Source: JBEEJZ01 sp046046915
GTDB taxonomy: Bacteria > Pseudomonadota > Gammaproteobacteria > Burkholderiales > Burkholderiaceae_C
Assembly (NCBI GenBank): GCA_046046915.1
Contig: JBJOIT010000016.1
Span: 1-58,537 of the forward strand
DNA length: 58,537 nt
Direction of reading: 5' to 3'
The translations under genes and the position numbers were made by a program. The notes beneath the pieces were generated by a model. The model saw only the letters and a list, made by a program, of their open reading frames with translations. It searched no databases and was not told the origin of the DNA. Positions 1 to 8,218 of the stretch are shown here, in pieces. Positions within the stretch are counted from its first letter, which is position 1. Each line of letters starts with the position of its first letter.

Positions 1-132
1 CAACACAACAGTCCACAACGGGGTGGCAAACAACTTCAAGGGGCGCATGGCGGCAGATTGTGCTGCAGCCATATGTCCCCTGCATTGATGTGTATTGCGC
101 ACCGGTAAAGATGCCGGACTGGTCCGCAAGAT

Positions 133-1626
133 TTATTGAAACGCCACCTCGGCAAAGCTACGCAACTTGCGGCTGTGGAGCTGGTCCACGCCCTGGCCGC
201 GCAACAGCTCCATGGCCTTGATACCAATGCGCAAGTGCTGGTCCACCCGCTCGCGGTAAAAGTGGTTGGCCATGCCAGGCAGCTTGATTTCGCCATGCAG
301 GGGCTTGTCGCTCACACACAGCAAGGTGCCGTAGGGCACCCGGAACCGGAAGCCATTGGCCGCGATGGTCGCGCTTTCCATGTCCAGCGCCACGGCGCGG
401 CTTTGGCTGAAGCGGCGCTGCGGCTTGTTGTCGGGCAGCAGCTCCCAGTTGCGGTTGTCGGTGCTGGCCACAGTGCCGGTGCGCATGATGCGCTTGAGCT
501 CAGGGCCCTTGATTTGCGTGACATCGGACACCGCCGCCTCCAGCGCCAGCTGGATTTCGGCCAGAGCCGGGATGGGTACCCACAGCGGCAGATCTTCGTC
601 CAGCACATGGTCTTCGCGCACATAGCCGTGGGCCAGCACGTAGTCGCCGAGCTGCTGGGTATTGCGCAGCCCAGCGCAGTGGCCCAGCATGACCCAGGCA
701 TGCGGACGCAGCACGGCAATGTGGTCGGTGATGGTTTTGGCGTTGGCCGGCCCCACGCCGATGTTGACCATGGTGATGCCGATTCGGTCCGCACGCATCA
801 GGTGATAGGCCGGCATTTGGGGGAGTCTGGGCGGCGCCTTGCCCAGGGCATCTTCAGGCTGCGGGTTCAATCCCACCCGGCGCGTAACCACATTACCGGG
901 CTCGATAAAAGCCACATAGTCGCTGGTGGGGTCGGCCATGGCCTCGTGGCCCAGGCGCACGAATTCGTCGATATAGAACTGGTAGTTGGTAAACAGCACG
1001 AAGTTCTGAAAATGCTCGGGCGCCGTGCCGGTGTAGTGGCGCAGGCGGTGCAGCGAATAGTCCACCCGCGGGGCGGTGAACAGCGACAGCGGCTGGGCCT
1101 CGCCCGGACGTGGCTCGAAGGTGCCATTGGCAATGCCGTCGTCCATGGCGGTGAGGTCAGGCAGATCAAACACATCGCGCATCAGCTGGCGGCGCTGGGG
1201 GCTCAGTGTGCCTTCGATGTGGTCGTGCTCGGCGAACGAGAAGTGCACCGGTATGGGCTGCGTGCTGGTGCCCACCTCCAGCACCCCCTGGTGGTTGGCC
1301 AGCAGCAGGCTGAACTGCTCCAGGTAGTAGTCGCCATACAGGTCGGGGCGGGTCAGGGTGGTCTCAAAGCGGCCAGGGCCGGCCACAAAACCGTAGCTGA
1401 GACGGGCGCTGTCAGAGGTGTTCTTGAGCGTCACGGTGTCGGTTTGCACCCGCACAAACGGGTAGCAGGCCCGCACATGACCAGGCAGGGTCTCGCCAGC
1501 CACAAAGCGCTGCATGGCCTGTCGCAAATGGGCCAGGCTGTTGTCGTAAATCTCCCGCGCCTTGGCCAGTGCGGCCTCGGGGTCGGTGTAGCTGGAGGGT
1601 GCGATGTAAGGGGGCAGATGTGACAT
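133..1626 (-). CDS. amn: AMP nucleosidase
   Basis: Predicted cytosolic enzyme hydrolysing AMP to adenine and ribose 5-phosphate, part of purine salvage and AMP control. About 497 residues, normal for the family. The N-terminal half is the AMP nucleosidase-specific domain (SFAEHDHIEGTL). The C-terminal half is a nucleoside-phosphorylase fold, with VALDMESAT as the substrate-binding Met-Glu segment and LLCVSDKPLHGE near the end. The frame is open 15 codons further upstream; I chose the Met beginning MSHLPPYIAPSS because the extension is not protein-like. No clear Shine-Dalgarno sequence. It lies 57 bases beyond the metallopeptidase gene on the same strand, so it may receive readthrough from the restriction operon, though its function is unrelated. 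Confidence 0.93.
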   Translation of the reverse strand: MSHLPPYIAPSSYTDPEAALAKAREIYDNSLAHLRQAMQRFVAGETLPGHVRACYPFVRVQTDTVTLKNTSDSARLSYGFVAGPGRFETTLTRPDLYGDYYLEQFSLLLANHQGVLEVGTSTQPIPVHFSFAEHDHIEGTLSPQRRQLMRDVFDLPDLTAMDDGIANGTFEPRPGEAQPLSLFTAPRVDYSLHRLRHYTGTAPEHFQNFVLFTNYQFYIDEFVRLGHEAMADPTSDYVAFIEPGNVVTRRVGLNPQPEDALGKAPPRLPQMPAYHLMRADRIGITMVNIGVGPANAKTITDHIAVLRPHAWVMLGHCAGLRNTQQLGDYVLAHGYVREDHVLDEDLPLWVPIPALAEIQLALEAAVSDVTQIKGPELKRIMRTGTVASTDNRNWELLPDNKPQRRFSQSRAVALDMESATIAANGFRFRVPYGTLLCVSDKPLHGEIKLPGMANHFYRERVDQHLRIGIKAMELLRGQGVDQLHSRKLRSFAEVAFQ

Positions 1627-1683
1627 GAATCTATTGTGCATGTGCAGGCGGCACCTCTCCCGGGGGCTCAACGCTGGGTCGGG

Positions 1684-2430
1684 TCACCACCTCTCAGGCC
1701 CCAAGGGCATCCGACTCAACACCGCCCGCCATTGCTGCCAGCTGGGCAGGTGCTGATCCAGCAAAGCCCTGAAGCGATCGGTGTGCTTGCGCTCCAGTAA
1801 GTGCGCCATTTCGTGGGCCACGATGTATTCCAGACACTGCACTGGCTTCTTGGCTAATTCCAGGTTGAACCACACACGTTGGCTGGCCGGGTTGCAACTG
1901 CCCCATATGGTTTTCATGCGCTTGATGCCCCAGGCGTTGGCTTGGACGCCCAGTGCTTTTTCCCACTGAGCGACCAAGGGTGGGATCAGTGCATTCAACT
2001 GCTGTCGGTACCAACGCAGCAGCACGGCTTCGCGTTGCTCGGTGGTGCGCCCAGGGTTAATGAACAAGTCCATTGACGCAATGCCACGGATGGCGACGTA
2101 CTGCTTGCCTGTCTGTTCGTGCACACATAAGCGGTAGCGGCGGCCAAGAAAGTAGTGGCTTTCGCCATTGACCATTTCTCTGGCCGACTGGCGGGGTTGC
2201 TCGACAAATTTAGCCTGCTGGCGTCTGATCCAGCCGAGCTTGTCGATCACGGCAAGCCGGACTGCCTCATCGGTCACCACTAGCGGCGCAGCCACACGGA
2301 CACGGCCATTGGGTGGGTACACCCCCAGATGCAGGTTTTTGATGTTCTTGCGCTCAATCTGTACCCGGATGCCATTGATCGTGATGTGGCCACTAGTTGG
2401 GCTACCAGCTACAGCTCCGTCAGTAATCAT
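1684..2430 (-). CDS. YgjP-like zinc metallopeptidase (DUF45/M48 type)
   Basis: 248 residues. The C-terminal half carries HEMAHLLERKH, a zinc-metallopeptidase HExxH motif with a downstream His as third ligand, as in YgjP/SprT-like (DUF45) proteins. The N-terminal half is a basic beta-rich region. Proteins of this family are commonly encoded in type I restriction loci, but their role there is not established. Its start overlaps the end of hsdR by 11 bases, so the two are probably translationally coupled and this is the last gene of the restriction operon. It might process or clear operon proteins (inference). Family assignment is firm; function is open. Confidence 0.85.
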   Translation of the reverse strand: MITDGAVAGSPTSGHITINGIRVQIERKNIKNLHLGVYPPNGRVRVAAPLVVTDEAVRLAVIDKLGWIRRQQAKFVEQPRQSAREMVNGESHYFLGRRYRLCVHEQTGKQYVAIRGIASMDLFINPGRTTEQREAVLLRWYRQQLNALIPPLVAQWEKALGVQANAWGIKRMKTIWGSCNPASQRVWFNLELAKKPVQCLEYIVAHEMAHLLERKHTDRFRALLDQHLPSWQQWRAVLSRMPLGPERW

Positions 2431-5400
2431 GTTGGTTTTTGGCCAATTCCAGGATGCGGGTGGTTTCGGCTTCCAGTTCGTAGCCCGATGAAGGTTCTTG
2501 CACCCCTGTAAAGCCGTTCACAGCTTTGGCAGCCAAAGCAGGCTCCAGCACTGTGCGAATGGCTTTACGCACCAGCTTGGTTTTCATGGTGTTGGCCTTC
2601 CAACCGTCCTGGCTGCTGCCACGAATGGCCCCGTCCATCTGCAAAGCCAAGCCAACGTCCTGCCACAGGTTGTTGTAGAGGGCCTTCTGCGCGGGAGTGT
2701 TGATGCCAGACGGAGTACCCGGATTAGGGCCGTGCGGTTGCACCACCTGCTTGCTCAAATCGGCAATTTTGGCCAAGTACTCTTTGTAGTCGAACACCCC
2801 CTTGCGGCGTTGCTCAATCAAAGCGTCCAACAGGCTGGACATCTTGTCGTAGTAAGCCGGGTCGATGGGGCTTTCGTTGATGATGAGCTTGCGGACGTTG
2901 TTTTCAATCGTCTCGGCCACCGACTCTTCGTTTCTCTTCACCCGCTCGGGCAAAGCCTCCACTGCATCGGGGCCACGCTCCACGATCAACTGGACCAGGT
3001 TCAGGTCATCAAAAGCGGAGATTTTTTCGCTGTCGTCGGCTCGGATGTAGGCGTCGATCAGGTAGCGCATCGCTGGCTCGTAAGCCTTCAGGTCGATGTA
3101 GTCCCCGCTGGAGAGCTTGATTTCGTCGCGGACCTTGGAGAAATGCTCCACATCGGCCTTGATGCGCTGGATTTCAGTGGCGGTGTAACCCGCCTCTTCC
3201 AATTCGCCCGCAATCGCTGCATAGGCCCGAATCAAGGTTGCTACATGCTTGTACAACTGCAAGCGTTTGGGCTCGTTGTCTTTCAGTTGCAGGGCATCGC
3301 CCGGTGTTTCGCAACAGAAATAGTGGCGGTACGCAGCGGAGTCTTTGGGCTGTGACACCGTTTCGCAAAGGGCTCGCACGGTTTCCAGCGCGTCTTCCAG
3401 GTCTTCACGGGCTTTTTCCAGGCGGTTTTCCAGCAGGCCCGCCACGTCTTCCTTGTCAAAGCCGTCCAGGGCACCACTGGTGTAATCGTCCACCGCGTTT
3501 TCCAGGCTCTTGAACAGGTCCTTGTAGTCGATGATGTAACCGTATTCCTTGTCGTCGCCGTCCAGCCGGTTGACACGGCAAATGGCCTGAAACAGGCCGT
3601 GGTCGCGCATTTGTTTGTCGATGTACAGGTAGGTGGCTGAAGGCGCATCGAACCCGGTCAGCAGCTTGTCCACCACGATCAGCAGCTTCATCTGGCCGGG
3701 CTCGTCGATGAATTTCTTCTTCACCTCCTGCTCAAACTTCTCGGCCTTGGTGATGGCCTTGTCCAGCGGCTCGTTGAACCAGTCCGCCAGCATGTGGCCG
3801 TAGATTTGGTACTTGGTCAGGTTGTCGGTGTCTCCGCTGCCGGTGGTTTCGCCTTTGGCATCGGCCACGTTGGGTGCGTAGCTGGTGACGATGGCGCACT
3901 TGCCCTTGAGTTCGCTTTTGGCAAACAACTCAGAGAACTTGCAAGCTTCAAAAATGCTGCCTGCCACCAACATGGCATTGCCGTGACCGTCCATCAGCCG
4001 GGGCTTGGTCGCCATGTCCAGCAATACATCGGCCACGATTTTCTCCAGGCGTGACTGGCTGGACAGCACCCGCTGCATGGTGCCCCACTTCTGCTTCAAC
4101 TGCGCCTTGGCAATGTCGTTCAGGCCCTTGGTTTTGGCGTCAAACCACTGGTCGATTTTGTTTTGCGAGGTGATGGACTGATCGATGTCACGCGCCTCAT
4201 AGCGCAAGTCCAGTACCACCCCTTCGCGCACCGCTTGGTCAAATTTGTAGGTGTGGATGTAGCGGCCAAACACCTCGATGCTCTTGGCCTTGTCTGCCTT
4301 GAGCAAGGGGGTGCCGGTGAAACCAAAAAACAAAGCATTGGGCAGCAAGCCCTTCATGGCCTTGTGCAGGTCGCCTGATTGAGTGCGGTGGCATTCGTCC
4401 ACGAACACATACACATCGCCCTTGGCCGAGAAGTCAGACGGCAAGTTACGCAGCGCGGCAATGAAGTCTTTGGCACCCTCGCCACTGTCATCGTCTGCAT
4501 CGCGGGCACCGGCACGGCCAAACTTGTGCACCAGTGAACACAGCAGAGATTCTTCGGTGCCGTTGAGCTTGTCCACCAGATCGGCCCCGCTGGCGGTGCG
4601 GCAAATCTGTTCGCTCACGCCCTTGAACACCTTTTCGATTTGTTCGTCGAGTTCGGTGCGGTCGGTGATGATGAGCACCCGCGAGCCGGGGCGGTTTTCT
4701 CTAATCCACTTCGCCAGCCACACCATGGTCAGGCTTTTGCCACTGCCTTGGGTGTGCCAAATGATGCCGCCCTCACGGCGGGCAATGAACTGCTGCGCGG
4801 CCTTGATGCCGAAGTATTGGTTTTGGCGGCACACCTTTTTGATGCCCGCATCGAACACGATGAAGTCGTGCACCAGTTCCAAGAAGCGGGATTTGTCGCA
4901 CACCTGCAGCAAGTGGCGGTCTAGCAGTTTGGGCTCAGCAGCATGGGGGCCATCGGCTTCCACCCATTGCAGCCAGTGCTTTTCAGGCGTTTCGGTGGTG
5001 GCGTAGCGCAGGCCTTCGGTGTCGTTGCCCGCCATCACCCACTGCATGGTGGTGAAGAAGGGTTGAATGAATTCCTTCTTCTGGTTGTCTAGGTTTTGGC
5101 GGATACCTTCGGCCACCGACACGGTGGAGCGTTTGAGTTCCAGTACCCCCAATGCAATGCCGTTGACATACAGCACCACATCGGGCCGCTTGGTGGCAGC
5201 TTTGGCGGCGTTCAGCAGATCCGTGCCTTTGACGGTGACTTCTTCGGCCACGCCAAAGTCATTGGCTTGCGGGTGGTGCCAGTCGATCAACCAAACGGTG
5301 ACGTGGTTTTCGCCAGCGCCGGGTTGCACCTTGATGCCGTAGCGCAGCATCTCGTACACCGCCCGGTTGCGGTCGTAGAGGCTTTTGCTGGTGTCGCCCG

Positions 5401-5608
5401 CCACCTTGGTGAATTCATGCAGGGCGCGGTTGATGAGGGTGTCGGCCACGCCACGGGTTTGCAGCCAGGAACGCAGCAGAGGCTGGTCGATGTTGGTGTT
5501 GTCTCGGTCGATCCAGTTGCCGAGGTAGCGGTAACCCAGCCGATGCTGGAACAAAGACACCACACGGGACTGGGTGGCTTTTTCTATTTGGCCTAAAGAA
5601 CTGCTCAA
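2420..5608 (-). CDS. hsdR: Type I restriction enzyme R subunit (HsdR)
   Basis: 1062-residue motor and nuclease subunit. With HsdM and HsdS it would translocate DNA and cut unmodified foreign DNA. The N-terminal PD-(D/E)xK nuclease is visible as RPDVVLYVNG (about 141-150) followed by GVLELKR (ELK 157-159). The SF2 helicase motor has Walker A TQGSGKS (286-292), DECH box VFVDECH (about 402-407), and GFTGTPL. A helical C-terminal region follows. The start is TTG, supported by a purine run AAGGGGGGAG directly upstream; no better Met fits. It begins 27 bases after the zeta-toxin-like gene ends and overlaps the metallopeptidase gene. Length and motifs look intact, so it is probably active. Confidence 0.95.
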   Translation of the reverse strand: MSSSLGQIEKATQSRVVSLFQHRLGYRYLGNWIDRDNTNIDQPLLRSWLQTRGVADTLINRALHEFTKVAGDTSKSLYDRNRAVYEMLRYGIKVQPGAGENHVTVWLIDWHHPQANDFGVAEEVTVKGTDLLNAAKAATKRPDVVLYVNGIALGVLELKRSTVSVAEGIRQNLDNQKKEFIQPFFTTMQWVMAGNDTEGLRYATTETPEKHWLQWVEADGPHAAEPKLLDRHLLQVCDKSRFLELVHDFIVFDAGIKKVCRQNQYFGIKAAQQFIARREGGIIWHTQGSGKSLTMVWLAKWIRENRPGSRVLIITDRTELDEQIEKVFKGVSEQICRTASGADLVDKLNGTEESLLCSLVHKFGRAGARDADDDSGEGAKDFIAALRNLPSDFSAKGDVYVFVDECHRTQSGDLHKAMKGLLPNALFFGFTGTPLLKADKAKSIEVFGRYIHTYKFDQAVREGVVLDLRYEARDIDQSITSQNKIDQWFDAKTKGLNDIAKAQLKQKWGTMQRVLSSQSRLEKIVADVLLDMATKPRLMDGHGNAMLVAGSIFEACKFSELFAKSELKGKCAIVTSYAPNVADAKGETTGSGDTDNLTKYQIYGHMLADWFNEPLDKAITKAEKFEQEVKKKFIDEPGQMKLLIVVDKLLTGFDAPSATYLYIDKQMRDHGLFQAICRVNRLDGDDKEYGYIIDYKDLFKSLENAVDDYTSGALDGFDKEDVAGLLENRLEKAREDLEDALETVRALCETVSQPKDSAAYRHYFCCETPGDALQLKDNEPKRLQLYKHVATLIRAYAAIAGELEEAGYTATEIQRIKADVEHFSKVRDEIKLSSGDYIDLKAYEPAMRYLIDAYIRADDSEKISAFDDLNLVQLIVERGPDAVEALPERVKRNEESVAETIENNVRKLIINESPIDPAYYDKMSSLLDALIEQRRKGVFDYKEYLAKIADLSKQVVQPHGPNPGTPSGINTPAQKALYNNLWQDVGLALQMDGAIRGSSQDGWKANTMKTKLVRKAIRTVLEPALAAKAVNGFTGVQEPSSGYELEAETTRILELAKNQHDY

Positions 5609-5635
5609 ACTCCCCCCTTATGTTGTTTTGACTGC

Positions 5636-6391
5636 CTAATTTGTGCCCAAGTCCTCTTCAGTAAACTTGTCCAACAAAGCAGTTTTGAACCAGTACGGCA
5701 TCAAGTCCGTTTTCAATTCCAATTCGGTACCGTCGGTGATCTCTGCAATCCACACACGCTCACTGTCTGAGTTGTCAAACACGTAGGCACGGTCAGCACA
5801 GGCCACGGCATCGGCCAACAAATCCAAAGAACGGTCGTACCGCTCAATGATTTTGTCTTTGGGGACATCATGCTTCCCCATGCTGACCCGGTGTGCCACC
5901 CGTGAGATATTGATGTCCGGATCTTCGGTGGCCACGTAGTACAGGTACGTTCTGAAGCCCTGTTCACGGGCCTTGCAGAAAAACTCCACCTTGGCACGTG
6001 CGGACATCACCGTCTCAAAGGTGAATGAGACTTTCCGGCGAAGCAGGTCATGCCGGATGAAATCAACCAGCACTGAGGCGAAGTACGAATTGACCTGTAC
6101 AGCGCCAAAGATCACACGCCCATCTTCCAGCCGGATTTTTTGCGCTTGGTCACGCAAACCCTGTTTGCTCAGGAAGTCGGAGTCTGCAAAGAAGGCCAGT
6201 AACTCGGCCTGGGTGGATTCGACACCTAAGGACTGTAGAGAAAAGAATCCGTGAGCGCGGATGTCGGCTTCAATGTCGTCGGCATTGACGTAAACACCCA
6301 GCCAATTGGGGTCCAGAACGTCCTTCAGGGTGCTTTTGCCCGAACCGTTCGGGCCTGCAAACATGCGCAGCCTGGGCTTTACTGCACTCAT
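5636..6391 (-). CDS. Zeta-toxin-like P-loop kinase
   Basis: 251 residues with a P-loop at the N-terminus (GPNGSGKST, 13-21). NADD (36-39), FETVMS (125-130) and the HRVSMGKHDVP...RYDRS segment (about 167-187) are typical of zeta-toxin/UDP-N-acetylglucosamine-kinase-like ATPases. Family members phosphorylate peptidoglycan precursors or other small substrates and can be toxic; the substrate here is unknown. Its ATG shares one base with the stop of the 81-residue gene (TGATG), so the pair is translationally coupled, as toxin-antitoxin pairs often are. The first in-frame codon is a TTG immediately before; I chose the ATG. It lies within a type I restriction operon just ahead of hsdR. Confidence 0.8.
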   Translation of the reverse strand: MSAVKPRLRMFAGPNGSGKSTLKDVLDPNWLGVYVNADDIEADIRAHGFFSLQSLGVESTQAELLAFFADSDFLSKQGLRDQAQKIRLEDGRVIFGAVQVNSYFASVLVDFIRHDLLRRKVSFTFETVMSARAKVEFFCKAREQGFRTYLYYVATEDPDINISRVAHRVSMGKHDVPKDKIIERYDRSLDLLADAVACADRAYVFDNSDSERVWIAEITDGTELELKTDLMPYWFKTALLDKFTEEDLGTN

Positions 6392-6636
6392 CAAGCGATG
6401 GTCGTGCGACGCTTGAGTTTGAATTTGGCCCCCGCCGTGACCTTTACTGGGCTGTGAATGGTGCGAATCACGGTCTCCGTTCCGTCGGAGTGTGTTTCAA
6501 CCAGTTTGCCGTTGACTGCGCGCATCACCTTGCCGCTGGTGGTCAGTGCCTGGTAGTAAGCGCGCTGGAAAGCCCCTTCCGCCAGTTTCGGGATTCCGGC
6601 TTCCAAGACCTTCATGGTTTCTTCAGTCAGCTTCAT
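6391..6636 (-). CDS. Small protein paired with zeta-like kinase (candidate antitoxin)
   Basis: 81 residues, basic, no membrane segment. The N-terminal half looks helical (KLTEETMKVLEAGIPKLAE). The second half looks like a small beta unit ending in a basic stretch (KFKLKRRTTIA). I do not recognise a named domain. It overlaps the DUF3037-type gene by four bases (ATGA) and its stop is fused to the start of the zeta-like kinase gene. Small size, position directly ahead of a putative toxin and tight coupling suggest an antitoxin or accessory partner; this is inference from context only. It could instead belong to the DUF3037/HipA-like pair. Confidence 0.65.
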   Translation of the reverse strand: MKLTEETMKVLEAGIPKLAEGAFQRAYYQALTTSGKVMRAVNGKLVETHSDGTETVIRTIHSPVKVTAGAKFKLKRRTTIA

Positions 6637-7484
6637 TGCAACACCTCGCGGTCTGTCACTCTAGCAGCAAAAGCCAGAATCTTGTCCTCCTGGTCTGGCA
6701 AGGCCAGCAGCACGCCTTCGTCCTGAAGTTCCACACAAATCTCACGGTATGCGTCGTAGCGCTTGCCATCGGCCGCCGGTGGGGCGGCTACGGCAAACAG
6801 CACGTCTTGGGGCAGCAGCTCGCGTTTGCGCAGTCGGCGCACCTTGTCCAGCCAGACTGCGCCGTGGTCAAACATGCGGTTGGGCTCGTTTTGGGTCAGA
6901 TTGAAAGGCTTGATGACCTTGGCCAGTTTCCCCTCAACACGCTGAACCAAAGGGAAGCTGGCATGAATCTGGTCATCTCCAATGCGCTCGTGCTTAAACG
7001 GCGCAGGCAAGGTCAAACCGTTTAACAGCGTGTGGATGCGCTTGGTGATGGTTTGCTCCACGTACTCGGGCGTGGCAAAAGCGCGATCTACGTAATGATC
7101 GAACAACTGGTTTAACTGGGCCGCAGGATCGGCCGTCAGTATGGGGCGCACGGTGCCGAACCGCACCATGGCCTCGCGCGGATGAGCCAAAGCACCCAAC
7201 AGGCCGCGAACCGAATCCCCTCGTTTTTCATCTGCTGGGAGTGCTGCCACCATGCGCTGGACACGCTCCAACTCGGTCTGGATGGTTTTGATGGCTGCCA
7301 GGTAGATATCGCGATGAAGCTCATCAAAAAAACCGGTGATGCGACCATGGCGGCGGGTCTGAAGCTTGAAGCCGAAATAGCCCGTCTCCGGGCAGACCAG
7401 AACCACGCCCACGTTGGCAAATTCCCCAGTTTCGGTGTACGGCACGAACTGGACGATGGCATAGCGGCAGCCGTAGGATTTCAT
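6633..7484 (-). CDS. DUF3037 domain protein
   Basis: 283 residues. The N-terminus (YAIVQFVPYTETGEFANVGV, then VLVCPETGYFGFKL) matches my knowledge of the DUF3037 family, whose biochemical role is unknown. The rest is predicted soluble and mostly helical. I chose the ATG at 7484: it has GGAGAACGGT upstream and forms an ATGA overlap with the stop of the HipA-like kinase gene. A start 12 bases upstream is possible. DUF3037 genes are often found next to HipA-like kinase genes, which fits this pairing and suggests the two proteins act together. Whether it is an antitoxin, a substrate or a sensor cannot be read from the sequence. Confidence 0.8.
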   Translation of the reverse strand: MKSYGCRYAIVQFVPYTETGEFANVGVVLVCPETGYFGFKLQTRRHGRITGFFDELHRDIYLAAIKTIQTELERVQRMVAALPADEKRGDSVRGLLGALAHPREAMVRFGTVRPILTADPAAQLNQLFDHYVDRAFATPEYVEQTITKRIHTLLNGLTLPAPFKHERIGDDQIHASFPLVQRVEGKLAKVIKPFNLTQNEPNRMFDHGAVWLDKVRRLRKRELLPQDVLFAVAAPPAADGKRYDAYREICVELQDEGVLLALPDQEDKILAFAARVTDREVLQ

Positions 7485-8218
7485 ACCGTTCTCCATAGTT
7501 CGGGGGTTGTACAGCGGGCCAGGGTTGCCTTGATGCGGTTCAGGTCGAAGTTGGCAGGCACATCCATCTCAATATTGGCCCAGTGCCAATCCGCAGGAAC
7601 ATTATCGCAATCAACTTCCAAGCCTTGCAGGGCATCACTCAAACGCTGGGCGTATTCGGCTTGCAACACCAAGTCGGTGCTAACAGCCTGCCAGTGCGCC
7701 GCGAAGACATGATCGGTGATGAAGTTGGCCATAGAAAAATGGCGGTCAAAGGCCTGGTTGTGGTCGATCACCACCAGCGCATTGGCTGACACGTCCCACA
7801 GCAGGTTGGTGTTACCCATTTGCCGGTCGTTGTTGCGGACCCACCAGTCAAACACGAGCACGTCCCGTTGAACCACCGGGGGCACCATGGGCAAACTACT
7901 GACTTCCATCCACACCGCGCTGGGGTGCAAGCGGGAGCCAAATGCCTGGCCAACACCCAGATCACGCCAATCCTGCGGGGATTCGTCTAAAAGCTCTTGG
8001 CAGATGTCCACGATCTCGAACGGGGGAACCTGCAGCCCAAAACGCCGTGCCAAGTGTCCGCTAATCCACTCGTGCCACAAGCATGCCCGAGTCGTCTGGC
8101 GACCTTTGACGAAGTAGATGTGACCATCCTCGCCCCGGCATTTGTAGGGCCGCGCCTGCCCCTGTGCGCTGGGCCCCAGTATTTCAACGATCTGAACAGG
8201 CAATTGGCTCCCTTTCAA
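7481..8218 (-). CDS. HipA-like kinase domain protein
   Basis: 245 residues, resembling the minimal HipA-like kinase family rather than full-length HipA (about 440 residues). Kinase residues are present: Lys38 in YFVKGR as ATP-binding Lys, catalytic loop NNDRQMGN (Asp131, Asn136), and metal-binding IDHNQAFD (Asp152). An active Ser/Thr-type kinase is therefore plausible. Known HipA toxins phosphorylate a tRNA synthetase; the target here is unknown. The start is a TTG forming a TTGA overlap with the hsdS stop, with no Shine-Dalgarno sequence, so translation probably depends on hsdS. The next gene encodes the DUF3037 partner. Both lie between the specificity and restriction genes of the operon. 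Confidence 0.8.
   Translation of the reverse strand: MKGSQLPVQIVEILGPSAQGQARPYKCRGEDGHIYFVKGRQTTRACLWHEWISGHLARRFGLQVPPFEIVDICQELLDESPQDWRDLGVGQAFGSRLHPSAVWMEVSSLPMVPPVVQRDVLVFDWWVRNNDRQMGNTNLLWDVSANALVVIDHNQAFDRHFSMANFITDHVFAAHWQAVSTDLVLQAEYAQRLSDALQGLEVDCDNVPADWHWANIEMDVPANFDLNRIKATLARCTTPELWRTV

Noticed and set aside
1..132. Gene at the left edge
   Set aside because: Short frames only, without ribosome binding site or protein-like sequence.
136..1623. Long plus-strand open frame opposite amn
   Set aside because: Amino acid content is skewed to His, Gln, Val and Gly with no domain, while the minus strand encodes a clear AMP nucleosidase. GC-rich mirror frame.
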